Assembly (NCBI RefSeq): GCF_018263925.1
Contig: NZ_JAEVHF010000021.1
Coordinates: 22,650-86,649 of the forward strand
From: Kistimonas asteriae
GTDB taxonomy: Bacteria > Pseudomonadota > Gammaproteobacteria > Pseudomonadales > Endozoicomonadaceae
Length of the DNA: 64,000 nucleotides
Direction: 5' to 3'
Below the pieces are notes generated by a model. The model did no database searches. It saw only the letters and a list, made by a program, of their open reading frames with translations, and had not been told where the DNA came from. Made by a program: the position numbers and the translations under genes. Numbering within the stretch: position 1 is the first letter of the stretch; each line of letters opens with the position of its first letter. Below, one piece after another: positions 44,262 through 52,712 of the stretch.

Positions 44262-44271
44262 TTGCTAACAA
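44262..44271. promoter_or_regulatory. Ureide operator half-site ahead of the GntR gene
   Basis: TTGCTAACAA, 69 bases ahead of the regulator start. A degenerate second half (GTGGTAGC at 44285-44292, six of eight) lies 21 bases on. Likely weak autoregulation. Confidence 0.55.
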
Positions 44272-44339
44272 TTTTCTACAATGCGTGGTAGCTGATCGGG
44301 TGCTGATCAGCATTTGGTTCACTGATCTTCGAGAAAGTC

Positions 44340-45023
44340 ATGCCTACGTTCAAAGCGCGCGAAGTCAGCCGCATCGTCAATACCATTTACAAAGCGATCA
44401 TCGAGCAACGCCTGCCGGCAGGCACCCGACTGGTGGAAACCCGGCTGGCTGAAACCCTGAATGCCAACCGTAACCATGTGCGTGATGCGCTGGTGGAGTT
44501 GTCATACCGTAATGTGGTGGTTATCCAGACCAACAAAGGGGCCTGCGTGGCTCAGCCAGGCAAGCAGGAAGCCCGCGAGGTATTTGACGCACGTCGTATT
44601 ATTGAAATAGGCCTGGTGCGTCAGGCCATTGATCGTATCGACAGCAAGGGGCTCAAGCGGCTGGAAAAAATCAGCGCGAAAGAAGATGAAGCCATCCGCA
44701 AGGGTTCACGGCCGGACATGGTGCGTCTTTCCGGTGAATTTCACCTGGAAATTGCCCGTATTGCCGACAACGGCACCTTGCTTAAGCTGCTGGATGAGCT
44801 GGTGGCAAGAAGCTCACTCATCATTGGCCTGTATGAAGCCATTGCCGATGCCTCTTGCTCCGCAGACGATCACCATATGTTGATTCGCCTGATCAGTGAA
44901 CGTCAGCATGATGCCGCCGCCGAGTTTATGGGGAGCCACCTGGACGAGATCCGTAACCGTCTCCATCTGGAAGAAAAACCATCCCAGAACCTGGATCTGG
45001 CCGAGATGCTGGCCGCCTGTTAA
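44340..45023 (+). CDS. GntR/FCD-family regulator of the ureide genes
   Basis: 227 residues. N-terminal winged helix (about 8-75): IVNTIYKAIIEQRLPAGTRLVETRLAETLNANRNHVRDALVELSYRNVV. FCD effector domain (about 80-215) with EVFDARRIIEIGLVRQAI, FHLEIARIADN and the DDHHMLIRLI helix, whose His and Asp residues likely bind a metal. FCD regulators often sense organic acids. The recurring site GCTAACAA-N12-TTGTTAGC is the probable operator, by position and by its absence outside this part of the window as far as I can see. Confidence 0.88.
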   Translation: MPTFKAREVSRIVNTIYKAIIEQRLPAGTRLVETRLAETLNANRNHVRDALVELSYRNVVVIQTNKGACVAQPGKQEAREVFDARRIIEIGLVRQAIDRIDSKGLKRLEKISAKEDEAIRKGSRPDMVRLSGEFHLEIARIADNGTLLKLLDELVARSSLIIGLYEAIADASCSADDHHMLIRLISERQHDAAAEFMGSHLDEIRNRLHLEEKPSQNLDLAEMLAAC

Positions 45024-45211
45024 CGCAGGTATACCTGTCCGCTGCCTGCTTTTACCGTTCGTTATCTTCCTCGTCTACCTACCCGTCCATTTGAAGCCTG
45101 ACAGCCATTAAGGCTGGCAGGCTGCTTTGCGTTGCTTACCGTAAATTTACGCAGACCACGGTCATTGTTTTGATCTGCCTCAAGGTTTAGCCGCCATTCC
45201 GGCGTATAGTC

Positions 45212-45239
45212 GCTAACAAAAGCACGCAGAATTGTTAGC
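45212..45239. promoter_or_regulatory. Ureide operator ahead of allE
   Basis: GCTAACAA (45212-45219), twelve bases, TTGTTAGC (45232-45239): a perfect palindrome of half-sites with starts 20 bases apart. It ends 64 bases before the allE start. Confidence 0.75.
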
Positions 45240-45303
45240 AATCTGGAGGGGCGCTACAGACTTCTGTGTGTATCAACGAAAATCAAAGTAGTGGAGAAGT
45301 GTC

Positions 45304-46074
45304 ATGGGATACCCAGATGGTCTGTTAAAAAACCGCTCAGTGATCAAACACGGTGTGTATGCGGTCGTTGCCCCGGAAGGACGTGTCATCAATTCCATTC
45401 CCGGTTTTGACGGCTGTGCGCTGACCATTGTGGCTTCCCCAAAAATGGGCGCCAGCTTTGTGCAGTATGTCGGTACTGTGCAGCCCGATGGCGGTACCAC
45501 TAAGCCCTTTGCCAGTGAAGAAATGATCGAAAGCTTTGTTTACTTCATGGATGGTGAGGGGTCCCTGAAAGTCAGCGTAGGCGACGAAGAACAGACCCTG
45601 ACCCAGGGCGGCTATGCCTTCGCACCGGCTGACAAGGCGCTGTCATTCCAGAATATTGGTGATAAGCCGCTTCGCGTACTGCTCTATAAGCAGCGCTACA
45701 TCCCCCTTGAAGGACAAAGTGCCCGCACCGTTTTTGGCAATGCCAACGATATCGAAGAAGTCTTTTACGATGACATGGAAAACGTGTTCATCCGCGATCT
45801 GCTGCCCATTGAAATGGGCTTCGACATGAACATGCACATTCTCAGCTTTGAACCTTCCGGCAGCCATCCGTTTGTTGAAACCCATGTCCAGGAGCACGGT
45901 GCCTACCTGCTTGAAGGTGAAGGTCTTTATCTGCTCGGCGAAGACTGGGTGCAGGTTCAGGCGGAAGACTTCATGTGGTTCGGACCCTTCACCCAGCAGG
46001 CGGTGTATGCCACAGGCCGTGGACGACTGACGTATATCTACTCCAAGGACTGTAACCGCGACGTAGACATCTGA
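45304..46074 (+). CDS. allE: (S)-ureidoglycine aminohydrolase
   Basis: 256 residues, a bicupin of normal length. It converts (S)-ureidoglycine, the product of allantoate amidohydrolase, to (S)-ureidoglycolate and ammonia. The N-terminal start GLLKNRSVIKHGVYAVVAPEG and EEMIESFVYFMDGEG are typical; the C-terminal cupin carries the metal-ligand pattern ETHVQEHGAYLLEGEG and a later Gln/His-poor LGEDWVQVQAEDFMWFGPFTQQ. GGAGAAG precedes the ATG. Regulated by the operator at 45212. It is co-oriented with the transcarbamylase gene 100 bases on. Confidence 0.92.
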   Translation: MGYPDGLLKNRSVIKHGVYAVVAPEGRVINSIPGFDGCALTIVASPKMGASFVQYVGTVQPDGGTTKPFASEEMIESFVYFMDGEGSLKVSVGDEEQTLTQGGYAFAPADKALSFQNIGDKPLRVLLYKQRYIPLEGQSARTVFGNANDIEEVFYDDMENVFIRDLLPIEMGFDMNMHILSFEPSGSHPFVETHVQEHGAYLLEGEGLYLLGEDWVQVQAEDFMWFGPFTQQAVYATGRGRLTYIYSKDCNRDVDI

Positions 46075-46080
46075 TTTCCC

Positions 46081-46112
46081 GCCCGGCGCCGGGGAGGAGC
46101 CGGCCGCCGGGC
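46081..46112 (+). repeat. GC-rich hairpin between allE and the transcarbamylase gene
   Basis: GCCCGGCG (46081-46088) pairs with CGCCGGGC (46105-46112). No U-run follows; it may adjust expression or protect one end of the mRNA. Confidence 0.45.
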
Positions 46113-46174
46113 TGAAGCAAGTCCTGTAATACCAATAACGCCAAATTTATTCTGACCATTCAGGAGTTTTCATC

Positions 46175-47206
46175 ATGGCCATTACTGCAGACTTCAAAGC
46201 CCGGGATATCCGTGACCACCTCGACGCCACCGGCATGAAAGGCCGCAATATCACGTTCCTTGATGATTTCAGCCGTGAGCAGATCACGCATCTGTTCAAG
46301 GCGGCGGAAATGCTGGAACCGTTCATGCGCACCGGTTTGAACCTGTTGGAAGGGAAAGCGCTGTACACCCTGTTCTTCCAGCCCTCCACACGTACCCGTT
46401 GCAGCCATGAAGATGCGATGATTCGTCTCGGCGGCAAGGTCATCACCGAAGCGGATCCGATGCACAACTCGTCCGCTGCCAAGAATGAAAGTTTATACGA
46501 CAGTCTACGCGTAACATCCAAATACGCCGATGTCATCGTGATGCGTCATCCGGACGACGGTGAAGTGTTACCAACGCTGGAGCGTCTGGGCAGTGACTCT
46601 TCCCCGATTATTTCCGGTGGCTATGGCCATGTGACCCACCCGACTCAGGGTCTACTGGATAGCTATACCTGCTACCGCGCGTTTGATGGTAATTTTGATG
46701 ACATGACCGTTGTGATTTCTTCACCGGACCTGTCCCGTGCCCGCTCTGGTCAGTCCTTTGCCCTGGCGCTGGCGAATATGGGTGCGAAGATTGTCTATAC
46801 CGGCACCAGCGAACTGCGCACACCAGAAGTCATTCGTCGTAAATTGAACGCCATGGGCGCACGCTGGGAAGAGCACGTCGACCTGGATCGCAAGCAGCAC
46901 GAAGAACTGTTCGCCGACGTAAAGGCTGACCTGGTTTACCTGCCCGGCTGCTCCGTGAAGAAAGACGACCCCAACCGTGAAGACTTCATGCGCAAGCTGA
47001 ACAATCACTACATCTCGCTGGAGATGCTGGAAAACGTCAAGCGCAAGACCGGCAAGACCGTGGGTATCCACCATTCCCTGCCACGGAACCCGGGCGAGTT
47101 CGATGATGTGATCGATCAGACTGCCCACGAAGTTTACTTCAAGGCTATCGAGTTCTCTGTAGCGGTACGGATGGCGCTGTTGGCCTCTGTGGTGGGTGTG
47201 AATTAA
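46175..47206 (+). CDS. Catabolic transcarbamylase of the aspartate/ornithine carbamoyltransferase family
   Basis: 343 residues. The carbamoyl-phosphate motif is STRTR (71-75) in FFQPSTRTRCSHEDAMIRLGG, with HPTQ at 155-158 and RHPDDGE. The N-terminal half and the SSAAKNES loop are nearer aspartate than ornithine transcarbamylase, but the C-terminal half (LPGCSVKKDDPNREDFMRKLNNHY) is not that of PyrB. The genes around it handle ureides, so it probably phosphorolyses a ureido compound (ureidoglycine/ureidoglycolate or oxalurate) to carbamoyl phosphate, as in the YgeW or ureidoglycine transcarbamylase groups. No carbamate kinase or AllD is in the window. AGGAG precedes the ATG. Confidence 0.85.
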   Translation: MAITADFKARDIRDHLDATGMKGRNITFLDDFSREQITHLFKAAEMLEPFMRTGLNLLEGKALYTLFFQPSTRTRCSHEDAMIRLGGKVITEADPMHNSSAAKNESLYDSLRVTSKYADVIVMRHPDDGEVLPTLERLGSDSSPIISGGYGHVTHPTQGLLDSYTCYRAFDGNFDDMTVVISSPDLSRARSGQSFALALANMGAKIVYTGTSELRTPEVIRRKLNAMGARWEEHVDLDRKQHEELFADVKADLVYLPGCSVKKDDPNREDFMRKLNNHYISLEMLENVKRKTGKTVGIHHSLPRNPGEFDDVIDQTAHEVYFKAIEFSVAVRMALLASVVGVN

Positions 47207-47221
47207 TCCAACCTGACCTGA

Positions 47222-47257
47222 AACGGGGAGGTCAAGAGCCTCCCCGTTGTCATTTTT
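47222..47257 (+). terminator. Intrinsic terminator of the allE-transcarbamylase operon
   Basis: AACGGGGAGG (47222-47231) pairs with CCTCCCCGTT (47239-47248), followed by a TTTTTT run at 47252-47257. Confidence 0.88.
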
Positions 47258-47352
47258 TGCCATTGAAATGCCCATCTAACCCATCAATATCGTTGTTAGT
47301 ATCCGTCGAGCTTTGATGAGGCATGCCGTGATTATTAGGGGGGAGTGAAACA

Positions 47353-48024
47353 ATGCTGACCGTGTGGGGACGCCGTAATTCCGGCAATGTACAGAAGGTG
47401 ATGTGGGCCATAGGGGAACTCAATCTGGCGTATCAACGTCGGGATGTTGGTGGTTCCTTCGGCCAGCTGGATACACCGGAATTCCGAACGATGAACCCCA
47501 ACAGCAAGGTCCCGGTCATTCAGGATGATGGGCATTGTCTGTATGAGTCCAACACGGTGGTGCGTTATCTCTCCAGCGCATACGGCTATGGTGATTTGTT
47601 TCCCGATGATTTGAAGATTCGTTCCCAGGCCGATCTCTGGATGGACTGGCAGTTGAGTACCATTGATCGTCAGCTGGGTCCCCTGTTCATGGCAACGGTT
47701 AAAACCGAACCCTATGCCCGTGACCCTGACCAGATCAGTCATTTAGCCCGCCAGCTGGGTGAAAGCTTCCAGATTCTTAATCAGCATTTGGCGGATCATC
47801 CCTATGTGACGGGTGATCAGTTCACCATGGGGGATATTCCCCTGGGTGTGGCTGCATTCAGGTATTTCTACCTGGATATCCTGCGCCCTGATCTGCCCCA
47901 TGTCGGCCGCTGGTATGACAACTTGTGCAATCGCCCGGCCTATCGTGAACACGTGATGATTCCCATCGGCCATACCCCGGAAGAGTGGCTGGCGCTGGAA
48001 CAGGAAGGGGCGATATCGATTTGA
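47353..48024 (+). CDS. Glutathione S-transferase family protein
   Basis: 223 residues. The N-terminal thioredoxin-like domain (1-80) has RRNSGNVQKVMWAIGELNLAYQ and the cis-Pro segment SKVPVIQDDG, then LYESNTVVRYLSSAYG, the glutathione-binding ES motif. The C-terminal helical domain (90-210) has FTMGDIPLGVAAFRYF, the typical D-x-x N-capping box. The likely catalytic Ser is Ser10. Substrate unknown; a link with ureide metabolism is not evident. GGGGAG precedes the ATG. A near-match of one operator half (TTGTTAGT, 47293) lies upstream but is unpaired. Confidence 0.88.
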   Translation: MLTVWGRRNSGNVQKVMWAIGELNLAYQRRDVGGSFGQLDTPEFRTMNPNSKVPVIQDDGHCLYESNTVVRYLSSAYGYGDLFPDDLKIRSQADLWMDWQLSTIDRQLGPLFMATVKTEPYARDPDQISHLARQLGESFQILNQHLADHPYVTGDQFTMGDIPLGVAAFRYFYLDILRPDLPHVGRWYDNLCNRPAYREHVMIPIGHTPEEWLALEQEGAISI

Positions 48025-48071
48025 TGCTGTGTAAAAGCTGACGTTTGTCAGTGTCCCGTTAGTGTGAATTG

Positions 48072-48097
48072 CCCGTGCCGCCTGCACGGGTTTTTTT
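48072..48097 (+). terminator. Intrinsic terminator of the GST gene
   Basis: CCCGTGC, five-base loop, GCACGGG, then TTTTTTT. Confidence 0.93.
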
Positions 48098-48225
48098 GTT
48101 GTGGAGTAAGTCCCATGGAGGGTTAGACCAACGTCGCAGTTAGTCATACTGACAATGGGGTTATGCATTCCCCTTTCATACCGTGATATCAATGGGGCTT
48201 GAACTCATTCACGGAGAATAACGAC

Positions 48226-48474
48226 ATGGCAGTAATCACGATCAACGCGAACCAGAAATTCATCGACCAGGTCAGCACATTGGCTAAAGAGGAAGGCGTC
48301 AGCAAAAGCGAACTGCTGCGCATGGCCCTGGAATGTTACAAGCTGCAGCAGCAGAAACGTCGGCTGCAGGTTCGTTTCAGTCACGAGGCATCCGCCATCG
48401 CCAAAATGAAAAAGAATGCGGCCAAAGTCGAAGCCATTGGCAATACCGGAGACGAAGCCCACACCAGCCATTAA
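48226..48474 (+). CDS. Ribbon-helix-helix (CopG-type) DNA-binding protein
   Basis: 82 residues from the ATG of MAVITINANQKFIDQVSTL, with GGAG nine bases upstream; a longer frame lacks a signal. The first 45 residues show the RHH order: a short strand (AVITINA), a helix (QKFIDQVSTLAKEEG) and a second helix (SKSELLRMALECYKLQQQKR). The basic tail may help binding. No toxin gene is adjacent, so it is an orphan regulator. Confidence 0.75.
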   Translation: MAVITINANQKFIDQVSTLAKEEGVSKSELLRMALECYKLQQQKRRLQVRFSHEASAIAKMKKNAAKVEAIGNTGDEAHTSH

Positions 48475-48512
48475 TCGCCTCTCTTATTTAAGGCGAATGG
48501 CTGGCCTGTGGA

Positions 48513-49742
48513 TTATTGCCCTGTCGCAATGATGCGCGCGGCCGCTGTGGCCAGTACCTGGCAGCCGGCCACCAGGTCTTCCTGTTGGGTGTCCTCGGCA
48601 AAATTGTGACTGATGCCGCCGATACTGGGCACAAACAGCATGGCGCTGGGCATAATCTGGCCGAACATGTTGGCATCATGCAGGGCGGCGCTGGGCAGTT
48701 TCATCCAGCGTTGACCAAGGTGTTGTTCTGCCGCCTGAGTTAACTGTTCCTGCATCGCCTCGTTCATCAATACCGGCTCTGTTTCCGGCTGCCGCTCAAT
48801 ACGGATATCTACGCCGAGTTCTGGGGCCATTTGTGTTGCCAGATCCCGTACCGCCGTTTCCATCGATCCCAGTAAGTCCCTGCAGGTATCCCGGTATTGC
48901 AGCCGCATAAAGGCTTTGCCGGGAATCACGCTGGCAGAGCCGGGGTAGAACTGCACCCGGCCAACGGTCCAGACAGTGAATTCTGCCGCCATAGCGGCCA
49001 GTAGCGTATCCATCTGATGGGCAAAACGGAACAGGGCTTTGCCGGCATCCCGCCGCCTGTCCATTGGCGTGCTGCCGGCATGGTTTGCTTCACCCTGAAA
49101 GGTGATGTCCAGCGTTCGGCAACCAACGATACCTGTCACGATACCGACCTGTTTCCCGGCCAGTTCCAGCCGTGGACCCTGTTCAATGTGCGCTTCCAGA
49201 TAACCGATGTAACGCGTCGGATCATAGTGCTCCGGCTGGCCATTCAGGCCGGCATCGGCCAGTGCCCGGGATAAGGGATGCCCATCATTGCGTGTGGCGG
49301 TTGAGAACACGGATTGATCCAGCTGGCCGAGGAAACCCTGGCTGCCCAGAAAACCATGATAAGTGTGTTCTTCGTCCGACCAGGATGCGATATCCAGCGC
49401 CAGGTGCCGGGTTTCCGGACATTCATCAAGCGCCCGGGCCACTTCCAGGGCGGCGATCACCCCATAGGCGCCGTCCAGCCAACCGCCTTCCGGTTGGGTA
49501 TCGGTGTGCGAGCCCATCAGCAAGGCACGACCCGGTTTTCGGGCGTAGCCGATGACATTGCCAACGCCATCGATCTTCGACGTCAGGCCGGCCTCGCCCA
49601 TTCGCGCCTGTAGCCATCGACGGGAAGCCATGTCAGCTTCAGAGAAGGATTGCCTGACCACGCCATTTCCCTGACCGCCGAACTGACGCAGGGTCTGAAG
49701 GTCGGCTAAAAAACGCTCGGGATTAATTGTTGGTACTGCCAT
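48513..49742 (-). CDS. allC: Allantoate amidohydrolase / N-carbamoyl amino acid hydrolase (M20 family)
   Basis: 409 residues. Family M20/AllC: it opens allantoate to ureidoglycine, ammonia and CO2, or acts on N-carbamoyl amino acids. Metal ligands are visible: His79 in MGSHTDTQPEGG, Asp90 in LDGAYGV, the catalytic and metal Glu pair in SWSDEEH, His in YLEAHIEQGP and His near the C-terminus (GGISHNFAE). The dimer segment has EANHAGSTPMDRRRD. It diverges from YfcC copy 1 across an operator-rich gap, and its product is the substrate of AllE. Confidence 0.88.
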   Translation of the reverse strand: MAVPTINPERFLADLQTLRQFGGQGNGVVRQSFSEADMASRRWLQARMGEAGLTSKIDGVGNVIGYARKPGRALLMGSHTDTQPEGGWLDGAYGVIAALEVARALDECPETRHLALDIASWSDEEHTYHGFLGSQGFLGQLDQSVFSTATRNDGHPLSRALADAGLNGQPEHYDPTRYIGYLEAHIEQGPRLELAGKQVGIVTGIVGCRTLDITFQGEANHAGSTPMDRRRDAGKALFRFAHQMDTLLAAMAAEFTVWTVGRVQFYPGSASVIPGKAFMRLQYRDTCRDLLGSMETAVRDLATQMAPELGVDIRIERQPETEPVLMNEAMQEQLTQAAEQHLGQRWMKLPSAALHDANMFGQIMPSAMLFVPSIGGISHNFAEDTQQEDLVAGCQVLATAAARIIATGQ

Positions 49743-49837
49743 GGTGATGGTCTTCCTGTCTCTAGTCTGAAGCGTCTTCAGTTTGTTGTTGGGGGCAATC
49801 GCGGCATAAAAAGTGGTTTACCGGTATGCCTTTATCC

Positions 49838-49849
49838 ATTGCTAACAAT
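49838..49849. promoter_or_regulatory. Ureide operator half-site ahead of allC
   Basis: ATTGCTAACAAT, a 12-base match with near-dyad symmetry, 96 bases ahead of allC on the minus strand. No partner at the usual 20-base offset. Confidence 0.6.
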
Positions 49850-49997
49850 GAGCTTGATCGTCTTAACACACTGTTTTTAGCGGGTTTGTTGCAATGTGCA
49901 TGCTTTTGGTTTTGTTCCATCAATAGATTCTGGCAAGAAACAAGGCGGAAGTTTTTTGATCTGTCTCATGGTTTGCTGAGGATTTGCTCATCAGAAT

Positions 49998-50025
49998 GCT
50001 AACAAAATAGTCATAACTTGTTAGC
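49998..50025. promoter_or_regulatory. Ureide operator ahead of yfcC copy 1
   Basis: GCTAACAA (49998-50005), twelve bases, TTGTTAGC (50018-50025); the same 20-base offset as at 45212 and 52668. Confidence 0.75.
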
Positions 50026-50255
50026 AGATTTGGGGCGTGTCGCAGAGTATGAAGGGCTGTAGACCTTCCTGTTCCACTGACGGGCTGAATCGAGCAATGC
50101 TGGATGTGTGAAAACGATGCGCTGACGTCATGGGTACGTAATGGGATACGCCTGACATGGGTTCCGCTGGATGCCGGAAGCGGAATGGAAATCCGAAACA
50201 ACTGCCAGGAACGGTAGCGGTATCTGAACAAAACTAGCCGTTGACGGAGACAGCC

Positions 50256-51695
50256 ATGCCGATCATTTCATCCACTGTTCCTGCTCAGAAAACGACAACG
50301 CCACAGAAAAAGCGTTTCGAGTTCCCGGATATTTACGTCATTTTGTTCAGCTTTATTGTCCTGGTCGCGTTTCTGACCTGGATTGTTCCGGCTGGTTCCT
50401 ATGAACGACAAATGTTGCCGAATGGCCGGGAATCGGTTGTACCCGGTTCTTACCAGGTTATGGAGCAGACACCGGTCGGCATCATGGATGTGGTCACCGC
50501 CATTCCTGTGGGGTTACGAGAAGCGTCCAGCGTCGTGTTTCTGACCCTGCTGGTGGGGGGCGCCGTGGGGGTTATCCGTAAAACCGGTGTGATCAACATG
50601 GGCATCAATGCCATGATGCGGTTACTGGGCCGACGAACAGAATTGCTGATCCCGGTTCTGATGGGGATTTTCTCTCTGATCGCCGCTTTCATCGGGACAC
50701 CCGAGCTGGGTATTGCCTATCTGCCCATTGTCTTGCCACTGATGCTGAAACTGGGGTATGACACCATCACGGCAACCGGGCTGGTTTTATGTGCCACAAC
50801 ACTGGGGTTTGCGTTCGGAATTACTCCGCCGGCGACCGTGGGCATTGGACATATGCTGGCGGATTTACCGATGTTCTCCGGCGCCTGGTACCGTACCATT
50901 TTTTATTTCCTGATTCAGTTTATGTGTGCCTGGTACATCATGCGCTATGCCGCACGGGTTAAGGCAAATCCGGCGTTTGGCAGCAATTTCGACGTAGATC
51001 AGGAACTGCGGCAAACATTGACGGCAGATAGCAGTGAAGAGACGTTTACCTCTCGTCAGCGTTTTGCAGGAATTGCGACCCTGGTCATGTTTGTGGGGGT
51101 AATCGCTTCCATTTTGAAGTTTGCATTAGGCTTTGATGAAATCTCCGGCCTGTTTGTGGTGATGGCAGTGATTACCTCATTGCTGGTGGGGTTCTCGCCC
51201 AACAAGATCTGTGCGAATTTCAATGAGTCGTTCCGGGAAATTCTGGTCGGCGCCATGATCTGCGGTATTGCCCGTGGCGTTTCAGTGATTCTGGAATCCG
51301 GGAATATCATGGATACCATTGTCTTTCACCTGGCGGAATGGGTGGGGCATCTGCCACAGGCGTTTACGGCTGTCGGCATGTTGTTTGTTCAGACAATGTT
51401 TAACTTTCTGGTTCCATCCGGCAGTGGCCAGTCGCTGATTACCCTCCCCATTCTGATTCCACTGGCTGACCTGGTCGGCTTGACCCGGCAGGTGGTGGTG
51501 CTTTCAACCCACTGGGGGGATGGCATCACGAATATTCTGTTCCCGACGTCTGGCTATTTCGTTGCCATCCTGGTGATTGGGCGGGTCAGCCTGGCGAAAT
51601 GGATCAAGTTCTATTTCCCCTTGTTTCTCGGGATTCTGGCAACAGCCACGATTGGTCTGGTGATTGCCCAGATGATTGAGTTGGGTCCTTTCTGA
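50256..51695 (+). CDS. YfcC family transporter (copy 1)
   Basis: 479 residues from the ATG of MPIISSTVPAQ, with GGAGA five bases upstream; a TTG five codons earlier extends the frame. About 12 membrane segments. The opening FPDIYVILFSFIVLVAFLTWIVPAGSYER is characteristic of YfcC/ArsB-superfamily carriers. It shares most blocks with copy 2 at 52713 (VFLTLLVGGAVGVIRKTGVI; MFNFLVPSGSGQSLITLPIL). YfcC proteins have been annotated as basic amino acid carriers without firm proof. Its operator suggests uptake of an allantoin-related compound. Confidence 0.88.
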   Translation: MPIISSTVPAQKTTTPQKKRFEFPDIYVILFSFIVLVAFLTWIVPAGSYERQMLPNGRESVVPGSYQVMEQTPVGIMDVVTAIPVGLREASSVVFLTLLVGGAVGVIRKTGVINMGINAMMRLLGRRTELLIPVLMGIFSLIAAFIGTPELGIAYLPIVLPLMLKLGYDTITATGLVLCATTLGFAFGITPPATVGIGHMLADLPMFSGAWYRTIFYFLIQFMCAWYIMRYAARVKANPAFGSNFDVDQELRQTLTADSSEETFTSRQRFAGIATLVMFVGVIASILKFALGFDEISGLFVVMAVITSLLVGFSPNKICANFNESFREILVGAMICGIARGVSVILESGNIMDTIVFHLAEWVGHLPQAFTAVGMLFVQTMFNFLVPSGSGQSLITLPILIPLADLVGLTRQVVVLSTHWGDGITNILFPTSGYFVAILVIGRVSLAKWIKFYFPLFLGILATATIGLVIAQMIELGPF

Positions 51696-51710
51696 AGGTA
51701 AGGAAGCTTG

Positions 51711-51735
51711 CGGGTTTCCTGGGAGCGGGAACCCG
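51711..51735 (+). terminator. Terminator-like hairpin after yfcC copy 1
   Basis: CGGGTTTCC (51711-51719) pairs with GGGAACCCG (51727-51735) with one G-U pair. It lies six bases before the stop of the convergent 51741 gene. Confidence 0.6.
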
Positions 51736-51740
51736 TCAGG

Positions 51741-52481
51741 CTATACGGTGGTGCGAAGATCTAATAGGCCTTCTGGTGCATTCAGTTTGGTTCTTCCTGT
51801 TTTTTTGAGAGGAGGATCCTCTACGCTTACCGCTTTGTTTGCCATTTCATGTGGACTGTTTCTGAAAGGGATCAAGGGATTTAGAAAGATATTTTGTAAT
51901 TTTGCGATATCTTGCCCTAATTCCATACAGTCTTCATCGGTTGAACAATCAGTCAGTCTTGCATTGTTTCTGCTAATTCGAGAATCAATCTTGGAAAGTA
52001 ATGAATTGATCCACTCATGTCTGGCTTGGTTAGGGTTTCTCAGCGCTTCTACTCTGTCGTACAGATTAATACCTAACATAACACCTTGATAAAAACTATA
52101 TCCTAGTCCCGTTACAGCGCCAGCAACGATACATCCTGTTAACCAGAGCGGAGGCCATAGTAGGACGCATTCTGCGGCAGCACCGCCGGCGGAGCAACAG
52201 ATCAGCCCACACACCAAGGCTGCAGGGAGCATAGTATAAAATATCAGTAGCCCGGTACTTGCGATAATACCGACGAGAATGCTAGCTGTTCCAGCTAGCA
52301 AGCCAACGGTTACCAGTGCTGTTAGTTCTGCTAACTGTATACAGCGCTCCCTGATTGGAACATCTGCAGCTTTTTTTGGCTCGGTCTGTACTTTGGCACT
52401 AGTTTGGAAGGGTTGTTTTGAAGACTTATCACTATTGACTGACGATCCGGGTGGTGAATGTACGCACTTTGCTGCTTCCAC
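51741..52481 (-). CDS. Hypothetical protein with glycine/cysteine-rich paired membrane segments
   Basis: 246 residues from a GTG with GGAGG eight bases upstream; a longer TTG frame is less likely. Polar N-terminus (~45 residues), then two long hydrophobic regions (about 52-100 and 112-150: LWPPLWLTGCIVAGAVTGLGYSFYQGVML), then a polar helical tail (HEWINSLLSKIDSRISRNNARL). This is the same layout as the 291-911 and 39755-40378 products, but the sequence is only weakly similar. It interrupts the ureide cluster between the two YfcC genes, on the opposite strand, and is more AT-rich than they are, which suggests insertion. Confidence 0.65.
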   Translation of the reverse strand: MEAAKCVHSPPGSSVNSDKSSKQPFQTSAKVQTEPKKAADVPIRERCIQLAELTALVTVGLLAGTASILVGIIASTGLLIFYTMLPAALVCGLICCSAGGAAAECVLLWPPLWLTGCIVAGAVTGLGYSFYQGVMLGINLYDRVEALRNPNQARHEWINSLLSKIDSRISRNNARLTDCSTDEDCMELGQDIAKLQNIFLNPLIPFRNSPHEMANKAVSVEDPPLKKTGRTKLNAPEGLLDLRTTV

Positions 52482-52667
52482 AATACTGACCTCCACTAAG
52501 TCCCACTTGTACAAATAGACGCTGCCAAAACAGAAAGGTTCCTTAGTAATCTGTCAGCGATGCATGTCGGTCTCCTTCTATTTACCGATGCCGCTTGAAA
52601 ACGGTCTGATAATGCGTGGGTTTCTTTGACCTGTCTCAAGAACCGTGAATCTATCAGGCGTATATTT

Positions 52668-52695
52668 GCTAACAATTAAAAAGTTTATTGTTAGC
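52668..52695. promoter_or_regulatory. Ureide operator ahead of yfcC copy 2
   Basis: GCTAACAA (52668-52675), twelve bases, TTGTTAGC (52688-52695), ending 17 bases before the ATG. Bound protein would overlap the likely start of transcription or the leader. Confidence 0.75.
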
Positions 52696-52712
52696 AATGT
52701 GAGGGGCGTCCC

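Larger units (their letters stand above)
49743..50255. other. Divergent regulatory region between allC and yfcC copy 1, 513 bases
   Basis: It contains three ureide operator half-sites: 49839-49848, 49998-50005 and 50018-50025. The long distance between 50025 and the YfcC start (230 bases) implies a leader. No ORF is convincing. Confidence 0.6.

Noticed and set aside
47293..47300. TTGTTAGT ahead of the GST gene as a ureide operator
   Set aside because: One base differs and there is no partner half-site at the 20-base offset.
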